DNA of 64,000 bases from an uncultured Ruminococcus sp. (GTDB lineage Bacteria; Bacillota; Clostridia; Oscillospirales; Acutalibacteraceae): positions 1 through 64,000 of the forward strand of contig CADBYC010000015.1 in assembly GCA_902798755.1 (NCBI GenBank), given 5' to 3'. Under the pieces are notes generated by a model, which was not told the DNA's origin, did no database searches, and saw nothing but the letters and a program-made list of their open reading frames with translations. Shown here piece by piece: positions 8,091 through 17,046 of the stretch. The translations under genes were made by a program, and so were the position numbers. Numbering within the stretch: position 1 is the first letter of the stretch; each line of letters starts with the position of its first letter.

Positions 8091-9977
8091 TTATTTGATC
8101 GCCTTGGTATCGATCTCTTCCTTCATCATCGCCTTGAAGTCTTCAAGCGACATGGAGCCGAGGTCGCCGTCCTTGCGGTGGCGAATAGATACGGTGTTGT
8201 TCTCGATGTCCTTGTCGCCGACGATGACCATGTACGGGATCTTCTGGACCTGCGCCTCACGGATCTTGTAGCCGATCTTCTCGTTTCTGTCGTCCACTTC
8301 TACGCGCATACCCATGTCCTCGAGCTCCTTCGCGACCTCATAGACGCGGTCGTGATGACGGTCGGCGATGGGCAGCAGCTTGACCTGTACGGGAGCAAGC
8401 CACAGCGGGAAAGCGCCCGCGTACTTCTCAATCAACAGCGCGAGCGTACGCTCATAGCAGCCGATAGAGGTACGGTGAATGATGAACGGGTGCTTCTTCA
8501 CGCCGTCGCGGTCAACATATTCCATACCGAACTTTTCGGCGATCATCGGGTCGATCTGAATGGTGATCAGGGTATCTTCCTTGCCGAATACGTTCTTGAT
8601 CTGGATATCGTCGTCGAGGATCTTGCCCATCATGCCCTGGACGTTGTTCCACTCTTCCTCGGTGCCGATGTACTTATCGCGGTCGTTGGGATCCCACTGG
8701 GAGAAGCGGTAGGAAACGTCGTCATACAGACCTAAGGTTTTCAGGCAATAGATCGCGAGGTTCAGGCAGTGCTCGAACTCGCCCTCTAACTGCTCGGGGG
8801 TACACATCAGATGACCCTCGGAGATCGTGAACTGGCGAACGCGGATCAGACCGTGCATCTCGCCGCTCGCTTCATTACGGAACAGAGTCGAGGTCTCATT
8901 CAGTCGCATGGGCAGATCACGGTAGCTTCTGCCGCGGTTGAGGTACGCCTGATACTGGAACGGGCAGGTCATCGGACGCAGCGCGTAAACCTCGTCGTCA
9001 TTATCGGGATCGCCGAGAATGAACATGCCGTCCTGATAGTGATCCCAGTGGCCGCTGATCTTATACAGATCGGACTTCGCCATTAAGGGAGTTTTGGTCA
9101 GCTGCCAGCCGTTCTTCTGCTCAAGATCCTCGATCCAGCGCTGTAACAGCTGAATGATACGCGCGCCCTTGGGCAGCATGATCGGCAGACCCTGACCGAT
9201 ATAGTCAACGGTGGTGAACAGCTCGAGCTCTCTGCCGAGCTTGTTGTGGTCGCGCTTCAACGCTTCTTCTCTGCGGGTGATATATTCCTCGAGCATGGAA
9301 GCCTTCGGGAACGAAATGCCGTACACGCGGCACATCTGCTGATTCTTCGCGTCGCCGCGCCAGTAAGCGCCGGTGCAGTTGGTCAGCTTGAACGCCTTGA
9401 CGGGAGCGACGGACATCAGGTGAGGACCCGCGCACAGGTCGACGAATTCCGCCTGCTTATAAAAGCTGATCTTCTCGCCCTTGCCGGCGTGCTCAGAGGC
9501 AAGCTCTACCTTATAAGGCTCGCCGATCTCATTGAGGAAGTCGATCGCGTCCTGCGGGTCTTTCTCAAAGCGGGAGATCTCGATCCCGGACTTGACGATC
9601 TTCTTCATCTCGGCTTCGATCTTCGCGAGATCTTCGGTATCAAAGGGCTTTTCTACGTCAAAATCATAGTAGAAGCCCTCGTCGATGGACGGACCGATGG
9701 CGAGCTTTGCCTGAGGATACAGGCGCTTGACCGCCTGAGCTAAAATATGAGAGGTCGTGTGCCAGAAAGCCTGCTTGCCTTCGTCATCGTCAAAGGTCAA
9801 CAGCTCGACCTTGCAGTCAGAGCTAAGCTCGGTACGCAGGTCGCATACCTTGCCGTCAACAAGAGCGGCACAGACGTTTTTGTACAAACCCATGGAAATG
9901 GACTTTGCGATCGCGGCGGGCGTGACGTTCTCTTCAAACTGCTGTACAACGCCGCCTTTTAATTCTACATTGATCAT
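8091..9977 (-). CDS. thrS: threonyl-tRNA synthetase
   Basis: This class II synthetase of 628 residues charges tRNA-Thr. Domains in order: TGS (residues 1-60), the editing domain with HxxxH-type motifs (FWHTTSHILAQAVKRLYP, and CAGPH), the catalytic core (motif 2 GLIRVRQFTISEGHLMC, zinc ligands in RPMTCPFQYQ and HRTSIGCYERTLALLIE) and the anticodon-binding domain (LAPVQVKLLPI onward). It is preceded by a Thr-specific T-box leader, so expression should rise when uncharged tRNA-Thr accumulates. Two identical REP-like copies lie between the T-box terminator and the start codon. Confidence 0.97.
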   Translation of the reverse strand: MINVELKGGVVQQFEENVTPAAIAKSISMGLYKNVCAALVDGKVCDLRTELSSDCKVELLTFDDDEGKQAFWHTTSHILAQAVKRLYPQAKLAIGPSIDEGFYYDFDVEKPFDTEDLAKIEAEMKKIVKSGIEISRFEKDPQDAIDFLNEIGEPYKVELASEHAGKGEKISFYKQAEFVDLCAGPHLMSVAPVKAFKLTNCTGAYWRGDAKNQQMCRVYGISFPKASMLEEYITRREEALKRDHNKLGRELELFTTVDYIGQGLPIMLPKGARIIQLLQRWIEDLEQKNGWQLTKTPLMAKSDLYKISGHWDHYQDGMFILGDPDNDDEVYALRPMTCPFQYQAYLNRGRSYRDLPMRLNETSTLFRNEASGEMHGLIRVRQFTISEGHLMCTPEQLEGEFEHCLNLAIYCLKTLGLYDDVSYRFSQWDPNDRDKYIGTEEEWNNVQGMMGKILDDDIQIKNVFGKEDTLITIQIDPMIAEKFGMEYVDRDGVKKHPFIIHRTSIGCYERTLALLIEKYAGAFPLWLAPVQVKLLPIADRHHDRVYEVAKELEDMGMRVEVDDRNEKIGYKIREAQVQKIPYMVIVGDKDIENNTVSIRHRKDGDLGSMSLEDFKAMMKEEIDTKAIK

Positions 9978-10004
9978 TTTGATCGTCTCCTTTTATTGAA
10001 TATA

Positions 10005-10086
10005 GGTTGAGATTGCCACGCCATGAAGGCTCGCAATGACAATTTACATCGGTTGAGATTGCCACGCCATGAAGGCTCGCAATGAC
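10005..10086. repeat. two tandem REP-like repeat copies
   Basis: Two identical 36-base copies, each opening GGTTGAGATTGCC and closing CGCAATGAC, lie at 10005-10040 and 10051-10086, ten bases apart. They sit in the thrS 5' leader, between the T-box terminator hairpin and the thrS start. The same element occurs at many other sites in the window. Confidence 0.85.
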
Positions 10087-10098
10087 AATTTACAAATG

Positions 10099-10355
10099 AA
10101 AAAGCCCTGCTGTTTCCGAAGAAATAACAGGGCGAATAAACGCGGTTCCACCTGATTCGATACCATAATTCTATTATAGAAATTAAGATATCCTCATTAG
10201 TTGCCTTAACGCGGCGCACGTCGCTCCATTTCCTGAGCGAGACATATCACTGATATGAGGGGCGGTACCCAATGCTTTACGCGCCGTCTTACACCGACCG
10301 ACGGCTCTCTGCAGCGATACGGCAAAGGACATGTCCCCTATCCGCTATTAACTTC
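10099..10355 (-). promoter_or_regulatory. T-box leader, threonine specifier (ACC)
   Basis: The minus strand contains the T-box signature GGTGGAACCGCG at about 10141-10152. A terminator with stem GCCCTG/CAGGGC and a T run follows at about 10099-10133. Stem I is recognisable from AGAGAGCCGTCGGTCGGTG and its partner GACGGC. In the specifier loop, between helix TCC/GGG and lower helix GGGG/CCCC, the triplet ACC is at 10264-10266 followed by G, a threonine codon that agrees with the downstream thrS. Uncharged tRNA-Thr would stabilise the antiterminator. Confidence 0.92.
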
Positions 10356-10424
10356 TAATATAACACCTAAAAGCGGCGGTGTCAATGGCGAAAATGAAAA
10401 ATAATCATTTCATAATGTCGGAAA

Positions 10425-11813
10425 TCACTTCAAAGAAGCGATCTTTAGCTGTATCTCAAAGGCGTCAAGGATATCGACAAAGCCGTCAAAATTGAAATCG
10501 GAGGACGCGATCTGAGTTCCGTTGAGATCATACAGCCCCACTATATACAGCTGGATCATAGAAGAATCAAGAATCGTAAGGCTCTCATCCGAATCCGCGT
10601 CGCCCATGACCGTGTTGATCTTGGAAAAAGCGGAAGCCGCAACGGAATTCTTCTCACAGCACAGTACAGCCTTATCGCAGCCGCTGAGCGCCTGTGAGGA
10701 AAAATGAGCGGTATTAGGCGCGACGGAAACACCCTCGAGGGCGGTACAGCCGTCAAAAGCATTATCCAGAACGTCGGTCACGCCGTCGGACAAATGCACA
10801 TAATTAAGCCCTGTACATCCCTTGAACGCATTGTAGGACAGAGTCAACTCATTTCCGCACACAGAAGCGCCCTTCAAAGAGGAGTCGCCGCCGAACGCTC
10901 CCTGACCGAGATAGGACAAAGAAAGCGGCGTATCGACCTCAGAGAGCGCCTTACAGCCGCGGAACGCGCCGTCGCCGATCATGACAAGACCGTCGTTGAA
11001 GGTCACCTTTTCCAGTCCGACACAGTCGGCAAAGGCGTAAGGATCAATAGAATATACGCTTTCGGGAATGGTCACGGAGCGCGTTTTCGAGCTGATAAAA
11101 GCATGGGGCGCGATCCTTTTCACGTTCTCAGGGACTTTGACAGCGGTATCCGTGCCCTGATAACGCACCAGCACGCCGTCACCCGTTACAGCATATTCAC
11201 CCGCATTTTCGAGATACGGCGTACCGTCAAAGGCATAGGCGCCGATCTCACTGACTGTTGACGGAATATTCACTTCACTCAGAGCACCGCATGCGTAAAA
11301 CGCGCCTGTACCGATACTGATCAAGCCCTCATTCGCGGTAAAGGATTTGAGATAGGAACAGCGCGCAAAGGCGTAGGACGCGACTGCGGTACAGCGCACA
11401 GGGATAGAAACACTATCAGATGTACCGTTATACCACAACAGCGTATTGCCCAGCATCAGGTATTTATCCGTGCTCTTTTCAAGATACGGCGCATAGCGGA
11501 ACGCTAAGTCCCCTACCCTGCCGACGTTATTGCCGCCGCTGACAGTACTCAAAGAGGTACAGCCGTAAAATGCTCTGTCCCCTATGGTATAGACTTTATC
11601 ATGCAGCTTCACACTGCGCAGAGAGGTATTGTTCTCAAAAGCCCCCGCGCCGATCTCAAAAACCGTTTCGGGTATGGTCACATTCTCGTCCGAGCCGCTG
11701 TACTTCACCAGTACGCCCGATCGGACGTCAAAGTCGGAATGAACAGCGGATACGGGTACAATAAAAAACGAGGACAACAGCACCAGAGCCAATAATACAC
11801 ATAGCTTCTTCAT
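10425..11813 (-). CDS. secreted BspA-type LRR protein with C-terminal dockerin-like module
   Basis: This 462-residue protein starts with a signal peptide (MKKLCVLLALVLLSSFFIVP, cleavage near VSA). About residues 30-395 form LRR_5/BspA-type repeats, with recurring blocks such as IGDRAFYGCTSL, IGTGAFYACGAL and IGDGAFRGCKAL. The last 60 residues resemble a type I dockerin: GDADSDESLTILDSSMIQLY, then a second calcium loop SDFNFDGFVDILDAFEIQL. Dockerins bind cohesins in cellulosomes and related assemblies of ruminococci. The LRR part suggests binding rather than catalysis, and no enzyme domain is present. It is a single gene behind the thrS leader. Confidence 0.85.
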   Translation of the reverse strand: MKKLCVLLALVLLSSFFIVPVSAVHSDFDVRSGVLVKYSGSDENVTIPETVFEIGAGAFENNTSLRSVKLHDKVYTIGDRAFYGCTSLSTVSGGNNVGRVGDLAFRYAPYLEKSTDKYLMLGNTLLWYNGTSDSVSIPVRCTAVASYAFARCSYLKSFTANEGLISIGTGAFYACGALSEVNIPSTVSEIGAYAFDGTPYLENAGEYAVTGDGVLVRYQGTDTAVKVPENVKRIAPHAFISSKTRSVTIPESVYSIDPYAFADCVGLEKVTFNDGLVMIGDGAFRGCKALSEVDTPLSLSYLGQGAFGGDSSLKGASVCGNELTLSYNAFKGCTGLNYVHLSDGVTDVLDNAFDGCTALEGVSVAPNTAHFSSQALSGCDKAVLCCEKNSVAASAFSKINTVMGDADSDESLTILDSSMIQLYIVGLYDLNGTQIASSDFNFDGFVDILDAFEIQLKIASLK

Positions 11814-11858
11814 ACTGTCATCCTCCTTAATCTATATGGTTTGTCCGTTTTGACCGCG

Positions 11859-12983
11859 TCAGTCAGCCTGATTATTGATCTCAAGGATCAGCTTGTCGAT
11901 CTCGTCAAGACGGGATTCATAATCCTTCGGTCTATCGTCTTCATCGTCCTCATAGACCTCAGTCAGGAAGTTAGCGGCTTCCGCCTTTTTCTCCTCGCTA
12001 TCTTCTTCCTCTTCATCTTCACGTGCTTGCTCCTGATACAAGAAGTCCTCTGTATCGCGGGATTCGAGCACAGAAGTATCCTGCTCCTGTTCGGTATCGT
12101 TGTCATCCTCGCCCTGATTGCTGGCGATGAAGCCCTCTACCTTTTCCTTTGAAACATCGATCTCGGGGATATCGTCGGTCACATACTCGAGCTCTTCCTC
12201 TCTTTTCACATGGACGCTGATCTCGATCAATACGCAGAGAACAAAAAGTCCGAGCATAAGCAGTTCGAGCGGCCGGACATTATCCATAATGCTTTCGCTG
12301 CTGAAGGAGAAAGCCAGATGATAGGCGCCGTACGGGAGCATTACCGCGACGGCGGGCAGACCGAATACAAAGCAGTTCTTGACAGCGCGCTTTGCCTTCG
12401 TCAAAGACAGCATGAGCGCGTAGTTAAAGAAGAACATCGTCGCAAAGACATAGCAGATCAGCCTGCTGACGTCCGCGAGACGGATCGAAATCGTCGTGAA
12501 TGAAACAAAGCTGAGGATCATCTCAATGCCGAAATAGAGGGCGGGGATCACATTCAGCAGAGAGAACTGCTTTCCCTCCTTACGGCGAAAGACGTAACTG
12601 AGTCCTAAGACGATGAAGACGATCGCGGACAAGAGCGCCAGCACAGCGCCGACCACGCCGAGAACATCGACCTTGCCCGAGCTGAAATTGCGGAAGAGCT
12701 CATTCGCGCCGTCAGCCGCTAAAAGCAGCGCCAGCACCAATCCGACGATCCCCGCGAATATATTGCGCCTCGGCAGATAGTAGGCGGCGATCTTCTTATC
12801 GACAGCCGTAAAGATGACGGCAAAAACGAAGATCAACGCTACACAGCCGAGATACAGATACTCGAGCGCAAGATTGCTCAGTCCTAATATCGAGCCCTCA
12901 GGCAAAAGCCCCTGTCCGAGCTTCAGAAAGCACCCGAGGAGCGCCAGAGGGACGAACGGTATCCAGGATAATTTGGATTTCAT
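11859..12983 (-). CDS. multipass membrane protein with acidic C-terminal tail
   Basis: I do not recognise a named family. The 374-residue protein starts at ATG 12983 (MKSKLSWIP), chosen because AAGGAG lies seven bases upstream and is too close to the ATG at 12989. Residues 1 to about 250 contain roughly seven hydrophobic helices (for example VALIFVFAVIFTAV and IVGLVLALLLAADGA). Residues 260-374 are strongly acidic (runs such as EDEEEEDSEEKKAE) and end in a heptad-like DEIDKLILEINN, probably a cytoplasmic coiled coil. It lies 45 bases upstream of the LRR gene on the same strand and may be co-transcribed with it. Confidence 0.7.
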   Translation of the reverse strand: MKSKLSWIPFVPLALLGCFLKLGQGLLPEGSILGLSNLALEYLYLGCVALIFVFAVIFTAVDKKIAAYYLPRRNIFAGIVGLVLALLLAADGANELFRNFSSGKVDVLGVVGAVLALLSAIVFIVLGLSYVFRRKEGKQFSLLNVIPALYFGIEMILSFVSFTTISIRLADVSRLICYVFATMFFFNYALMLSLTKAKRAVKNCFVFGLPAVAVMLPYGAYHLAFSFSSESIMDNVRPLELLMLGLFVLCVLIEISVHVKREEELEYVTDDIPEIDVSKEKVEGFIASNQGEDDNDTEQEQDTSVLESRDTEDFLYQEQAREDEEEEDSEEKKAEAANFLTEVYEDDEDDRPKDYESRLDEIDKLILEINNQAD

Positions 12984-13158
12984 AATCATACTCCTTAATA
13001 TACGGTCTGATAATCAGATTCAATATCAGAAATCCGTACAGAAACCTAATAATCTACCGTATATTGTATATGAACCCATTCGCAGTGTCAAGTTAAGGTT
13101 TTGTAAACTAATCTTATATACCATGTTAACAAACGCAAAGCCAACAAATATACCATAA

Positions 13159-13185
13159 GAAAAAATCGGCGCAAAACAGCGCCGA
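13159..13185 (-). terminator. rho-independent terminator of the DacF-like pair
   Basis: On the minus strand TCGGCGC, a TGTTTT loop and GCGCCGA are followed directly by TTTTTTCT. It lies just downstream of the stop codon at 13194 and closes the two-gene DacF-like operon. Confidence 0.88.
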
Positions 13186-13193
13186 CCTCTTGC

Positions 13194-14513
13194 TTATTTC
13201 TTTTTATCTCTCTTGCGTTTTTTCGCGTACGAGGATGAAACGGTAACATAGACGATGAACAGCACGACGATCAGTCCGACCGCGATCAAAAACCACGGAG
13301 AGGTCAAGATCCCTCTGATAGCGTCGGTCGTGTACAAAATCGGGCTGACGCCTACGCTGTCGTTCGATACCAGATTGATCTGTGTGAACGGCTCGTCCTT
13401 ATAATACACGGTAGCCGTCGTGACGATATCGCCCTTGTTAATCGGGGCGCTGACCGGATCGGTACTGTCGGGAACGATCTTGATATCGCCCTTGGAATAG
13501 CCGTCGGGCAGGATCACGTTGAAGTCCGTTTCGGGTACGAGCAAAATACTCTCGGTATCCCACGCGTGATCGACCTTTTGCTCACAGACAGGCGTGTCCT
13601 TCGTCACAGGAGTGACAAACGACAGATTCAGAAACGCCCAGCGGAACATATTGGCGGCTTCGATCATGCAGTACTGCTCGTTTTCATCCTTGCTTTCGTC
13701 ATAAGGCGCGTGCAGACAGATACACATATAGGCATAGCCGTCGTACACGGCGTTGGCGATCAGACATCTGCCCGCCTGCTGGGTCGAGCCGTTCTTCACG
13801 CCGGTGGCGTAGACATAGTAATAGTCGCCGCCGCGACCCGAGTCGATCAGCCAGTTGGTGGTGATAAAGGGAACGTCGTCGTCTTCCCTCGCGTAATAAG
13901 TAGAGGTACCGCAGATCTTGGAGAACAGCGGCAGACCCATCGCGTACTTGGTGATCTTATACAGATCGCGCGCGGTGGTGTAGTGGTTATCATCATGCGT
14001 ACCGAAGGGATTGGTGAAGTGCGTATCGGTACAGCCAAGTTCCTCGGCTTTAGCGTTCATTTTGTCCACGAACGCCTGTACGTTGCCCTCGCCGACATAA
14101 TCGGCAAAGACCATCGCGGCGTCATGACCCGTCGGCAGCATCATTGCGTACAATAGGTTCTCCACCGTGAGCGACTCGCCGATATACCAGTCCACGCCCG
14201 AGCAGGACATGCCCTGATTGATTACGCTGTCGATACACGACTGCTTGATCGGGATCTTGGTATCAAAATCGTCGAAAGCCTCCGCGGCGACGATATAGGT
14301 CATCACCTTGGTCAAGGCGGCGGGATAACGGCGGGTATCCGCTTCCTTCGCGAAAACCTCCATACCTGTATCCAGATTGATCATCAAAAGCGTGTCGGAA
14401 TACTGCTCTACGTCGCACTCAAAGCTCAAAGCGGACGCGGGAGCGGCGCACAACAGCGCGACCATCATCACGACCGACAGGAAAACAGCAAGAAATCGAA
14501 TGGTTTTCTTCAT
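13194..14513 (-). CDS. DacF-like (S11) protein lacking all three penicillin-binding motifs
   Basis: This 439-residue protein has a signal peptide, an S11 D-Ala-D-Ala carboxypeptidase-like domain, a DacF-type C-terminal beta domain, and one membrane helix (WFLIAVGLIVVLFIVYVTV) with a basic tail. The fold markers are clear, such as MNAKAEELGCTDTHFTNPFG and HYTTARDLYKI. The SxxK motif is AALTK, with the nucleophile serine replaced by alanine (codons GCC GCC TTG ACC AAG). SxN is replaced by TGH and KTG by KNG. It should not form an acyl-enzyme and may bind peptidoglycan or partner proteins. ATG 14513 follows GGAGG by seven bases and lies two bases after the upstream gene. Confidence 0.8.
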   Translation of the reverse strand: MKKTIRFLAVFLSVVMMVALLCAAPASALSFECDVEQYSDTLLMINLDTGMEVFAKEADTRRYPAALTKVMTYIVAAEAFDDFDTKIPIKQSCIDSVINQGMSCSGVDWYIGESLTVENLLYAMMLPTGHDAAMVFADYVGEGNVQAFVDKMNAKAEELGCTDTHFTNPFGTHDDNHYTTARDLYKITKYAMGLPLFSKICGTSTYYAREDDDVPFITTNWLIDSGRGGDYYYVYATGVKNGSTQQAGRCLIANAVYDGYAYMCICLHAPYDESKDENEQYCMIEAANMFRWAFLNLSFVTPVTKDTPVCEQKVDHAWDTESILLVPETDFNVILPDGYSKGDIKIVPDSTDPVSAPINKGDIVTTATVYYKDEPFTQINLVSNDSVGVSPILYTTDAIRGILTSPWFLIAVGLIVVLFIVYVTVSSSYAKKRKRDKKK

Positions 14514-14515
14514 GC

Positions 14516-15856
14516 TCAATCCTCCATTGTCTTAGACGAGGAGGCGTTGCTTTGAGCCTTTTCGATGGTTCCGGGGGCTTTTGTTTCGCCTGGTTTTTCC
14601 TCTTGTGCCTCTGTCGCTTCGGTCGAAGGCTCGCGCGGTGTCAGCTGCTTTAAGACATAGGTGGAGAAGCGACCCATATCGGGCAGTATACTGATACCCT
14701 CGTCGGAGGTCACATTCAGCTGTACTTCACCGATCTCGTTGCCGTCATAGCTGATCTTCGCGCCGCCGACAGACTGTCCCTCGGCGATCGGGACCTTTAC
14801 GGATTCGGGAATATTAAATTGATAGGCGACCTTTTTCTCATCATATTCGTTAGGCAGGGTCTTGAACGCGGAGTTGGACGGGTGCAGACCGACGTTGTAT
14901 TCGCCCCAATCGGTAGTAACCATTATCTGGGTGACCGATTCATCTGAATTGATCATCTTATAATCCGACAGGTTCAGATACGCCCAAGTCGTCAGCTTTT
15001 TCGCGTCGGCGTAGATATTCCTCTCGCTTTCGTTGAGACCCAGCAAGCCCGCGAAGAAGTAGGTCTTGCCGCGGTAGGTCGTGGTCAAAGCCATATTCGC
15101 GTAGGTCGCGTCGGTATGAGAATACTTTCCGTCGTTGGTATAGCGGAAGTAGTAAGGGCTGGATTCGTTGAGGATAGATGCTTCGGGCGTAACGGTATAG
15201 GCTTCATTTTGCTCTTGATCGTCGCCTGCAAGGCTCTCGGGGATATACCGCAGCGGTCTTGCGCTCATGATCTCGTTGAAAAGCGGATTCTCCCGCAACG
15301 CCATGTAGATCGTATACAGGTCGCGGCAGGTGGTGTACTGGTCGCTGGTGTTGTCGTAGCCGGGACTGACAAAGCCCGTATTCTTACAGCCCAGCGCCTT
15401 CACCTTGTCGTTCATCGCGGTGACAAAGGTCTCTCTGTCGCCGTCGCTTGCGAGATCCGCCAGCGCGTACGCGGCGTCATTGCCGGAAGTCAGGAGCATG
15501 ATCGCCATCAGATCCTTCGCGGTCAGCTCCTTGTCGATATACGGATTCAGACAGCCGTCCTTATGCGGCAGAGAGGACGAAAAGTCCTTCTCGACCCGAT
15601 AGGTGACCTCTTCGGGCTTGTCGATCAACTCGTAAGCGACAAGGAAGGTCACAAGCTCCGAGAGATATCCCGCGTACCACATATTGTCGGGCTTCTGCGA
15701 AAAGACGACCGTATCGGTATCGAGATTGACCAGCAGCATGTCCGCGGTGGAGGTTTCCACTCCCGTTTCATACGACGAAGCGGGCAGGATAAAGCTGCTG
15801 ACAAATAGTGCAAAAATCAGTACAGCTGATATCAAAAATTTTATTCTTTTATTCAT
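14516..15856 (-). CDS. second DacF-like protein with degenerate active site
   Basis: This is a 446-residue paralogue of the next gene, with a signal peptide (FLISAVLIFALFVSSFILPA), an S11-like domain and a C-terminal beta domain (YQFNIPESVKVPIAEGQSVGG). SxN is intact as SGN in LLTSGNDAAYALADLA. SxxK, however, is YLSE in WYAGYLSELVT, losing both the serine and the lysine, and the KTG region reads KYSHTDATYA. It ends in a hydrophilic Thr/Glu-rich tail without a C-terminal anchor, unlike its neighbour. The pair may act as a heteromeric wall-binding unit; this is inference. Confidence 0.8.
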   Translation of the reverse strand: MNKRIKFLISAVLIFALFVSSFILPASSYETGVETSTADMLLVNLDTDTVVFSQKPDNMWYAGYLSELVTFLVAYELIDKPEEVTYRVEKDFSSSLPHKDGCLNPYIDKELTAKDLMAIMLLTSGNDAAYALADLASDGDRETFVTAMNDKVKALGCKNTGFVSPGYDNTSDQYTTCRDLYTIYMALRENPLFNEIMSARPLRYIPESLAGDDQEQNEAYTVTPEASILNESSPYYFRYTNDGKYSHTDATYANMALTTTYRGKTYFFAGLLGLNESERNIYADAKKLTTWAYLNLSDYKMINSDESVTQIMVTTDWGEYNVGLHPSNSAFKTLPNEYDEKKVAYQFNIPESVKVPIAEGQSVGGAKISYDGNEIGEVQLNVTSDEGISILPDMGRFSTYVLKQLTPREPSTEATEAQEEKPGETKAPGTIEKAQSNASSSKTMED

Positions 15857-16001
15857 AGTAATTCCTTACACGTTATGTTATAATTATTTTGAAGAACAAA
15901 GATTTCCTCATATTCAGGCTACTTAATGTTTATTGTACACTATTTACCGAGGGATATCAATTGCAAAACGCATAAATTTACAAAATTTTTGGAGGAACAT
16001 T

Positions 16002-16649
16002 TTGATATACATTACAGGAGATACGCACGGAGATATCGAGATCTTCAACGAAAGGCGGCTGGGTCATCTCAAAAAGGGCGACACCCTGATCGTCACGGGA
16101 GATTTCGGATTTATCTGGGATAATTCTAAAAAGGAAATAAAGAACCTGAAAAAGCTCGAAAAGAAGAAGTTCGATATCCTCTTTGTTGAGGGCGCTCATG
16201 AGAATTTCGAGCTGCTCAAGGGCTATGAGGAAGTCCCGCTCCACGGCGGCACGGCGAAGAAGATCGCCGACAATGTCTACTGTCTGAACCGCGGCGAGCT
16301 GTACTCCATCGAGGACAAGACCATCTTCGCCCTCGGCGGCGGTCTGCCGCCCGAGGCGGACGAGACTGAGGGCGCGCCGTCCATGCCCACAGACGAGGAG
16401 CTTGAATACGCCGTCGTCAATATCGAGGAGCAGCACAAGCGGCTCGACCTGATCGTCACGCATGAAGCGCCCGCGTCCGTCAAGCGGCTGATCGACCGCA
16501 ACGCCTATATCAACGACCTGAACATCTTCCTCGACACGGTCATGCACAACACCCGCTACGGCAAGTGGTATTTCGGCAGTCTGCACGAGGACAGAGCGAT
16601 CAGCGACAACCTGATCTGCGTATTTGAGGAAGTTTATTCTTTAAATTAG
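16002..16649 (+). CDS. calcineurin-like metallophosphoesterase
   Basis: This 215-residue protein starts at TTG 16002, six bases after GGAGG, giving MIYITGDTHGDIEIF. The metal-site motifs are GDTHG (residues 6-10) and VTGDFGFIWD. The usual GNHE is GAHE in FVEGAHENFELL, so the bridging Asn is Ala (codon GCT). Downstream are ALGGGLPP and VTHEAP, which supply the remaining histidines. Related proteins are often found in phage or accessory DNA and act on phosphoesters of unknown identity. It is transcribed divergently from the DacF-like pair. Loss of the Asn may reduce or alter activity. Confidence 0.85.
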   Translation: MIYITGDTHGDIEIFNERRLGHLKKGDTLIVTGDFGFIWDNSKKEIKNLKKLEKKKFDILFVEGAHENFELLKGYEEVPLHGGTAKKIADNVYCLNRGELYSIEDKTIFALGGGLPPEADETEGAPSMPTDEELEYAVVNIEEQHKRLDLIVTHEAPASVKRLIDRNAYINDLNIFLDTVMHNTRYGKWYFGSLHEDRAISDNLICVFEEVYSLN

Positions 16650-17046
16650 GAGTTATTAGAGTTAGAAGTGAGGAGTTTCTTTCAGTTAGGAGTTAGAAGT
16701 TAGGAGTTAGGAGTGAAGGGCGGGCACTGCCCGCACCCGATTGATATTTGGCATAACAATAACGCTTGCGACCCTGTAAAAAGAGTTGCAAGCGTTTTCA
16801 TTATGTCTGTCTGTATTTCAATCCAAAAGCCCTCAGGATTTCCCAAACGTGGGAATCCCAGCAGTGGCGCTTCGCCAATCGCTACGCTCCCCCTGCGCTG
16901 TTGCATGGGAGTTGTAAGCCAAATCAAAGATTTGGACAACTCCTCAACAAAGAGGGACAGAAACGTCGGTCTATCACTTTGAGGGATTAGCTCGAGACCT
17001 TTCCGTAGGGACGACCATTGGTCGTCCGAGAATGACGGGCGTAGAA
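16650..17046. repeat. intergenic repeat mosaic before recG
   Basis: No gene is seen in these 397 bases. They begin with degenerate TTAGGAGT heptads (16650-16715), then GGGCGGGCACTGCCCGC. At 16848-16968 lies a dispersed element, from CGTGGGAATCCCAG to GACAGAAACGTCGG, with an inverted copy at 42796-42891. This copy has an extra internal hairpin around AATCAAAGATTTGG. The segment ends near 17005 with CCGTAGGGACGACCATTGG, a motif that recurs near 38744. Confidence 0.75.

Noticed and set aside
10005..10086. Two exact repeats suggested a CRISPR-like array
   Set aside because: Only two copies with a ten-base spacing, an internal palindrome, and copies scattered over the window; no cas genes.
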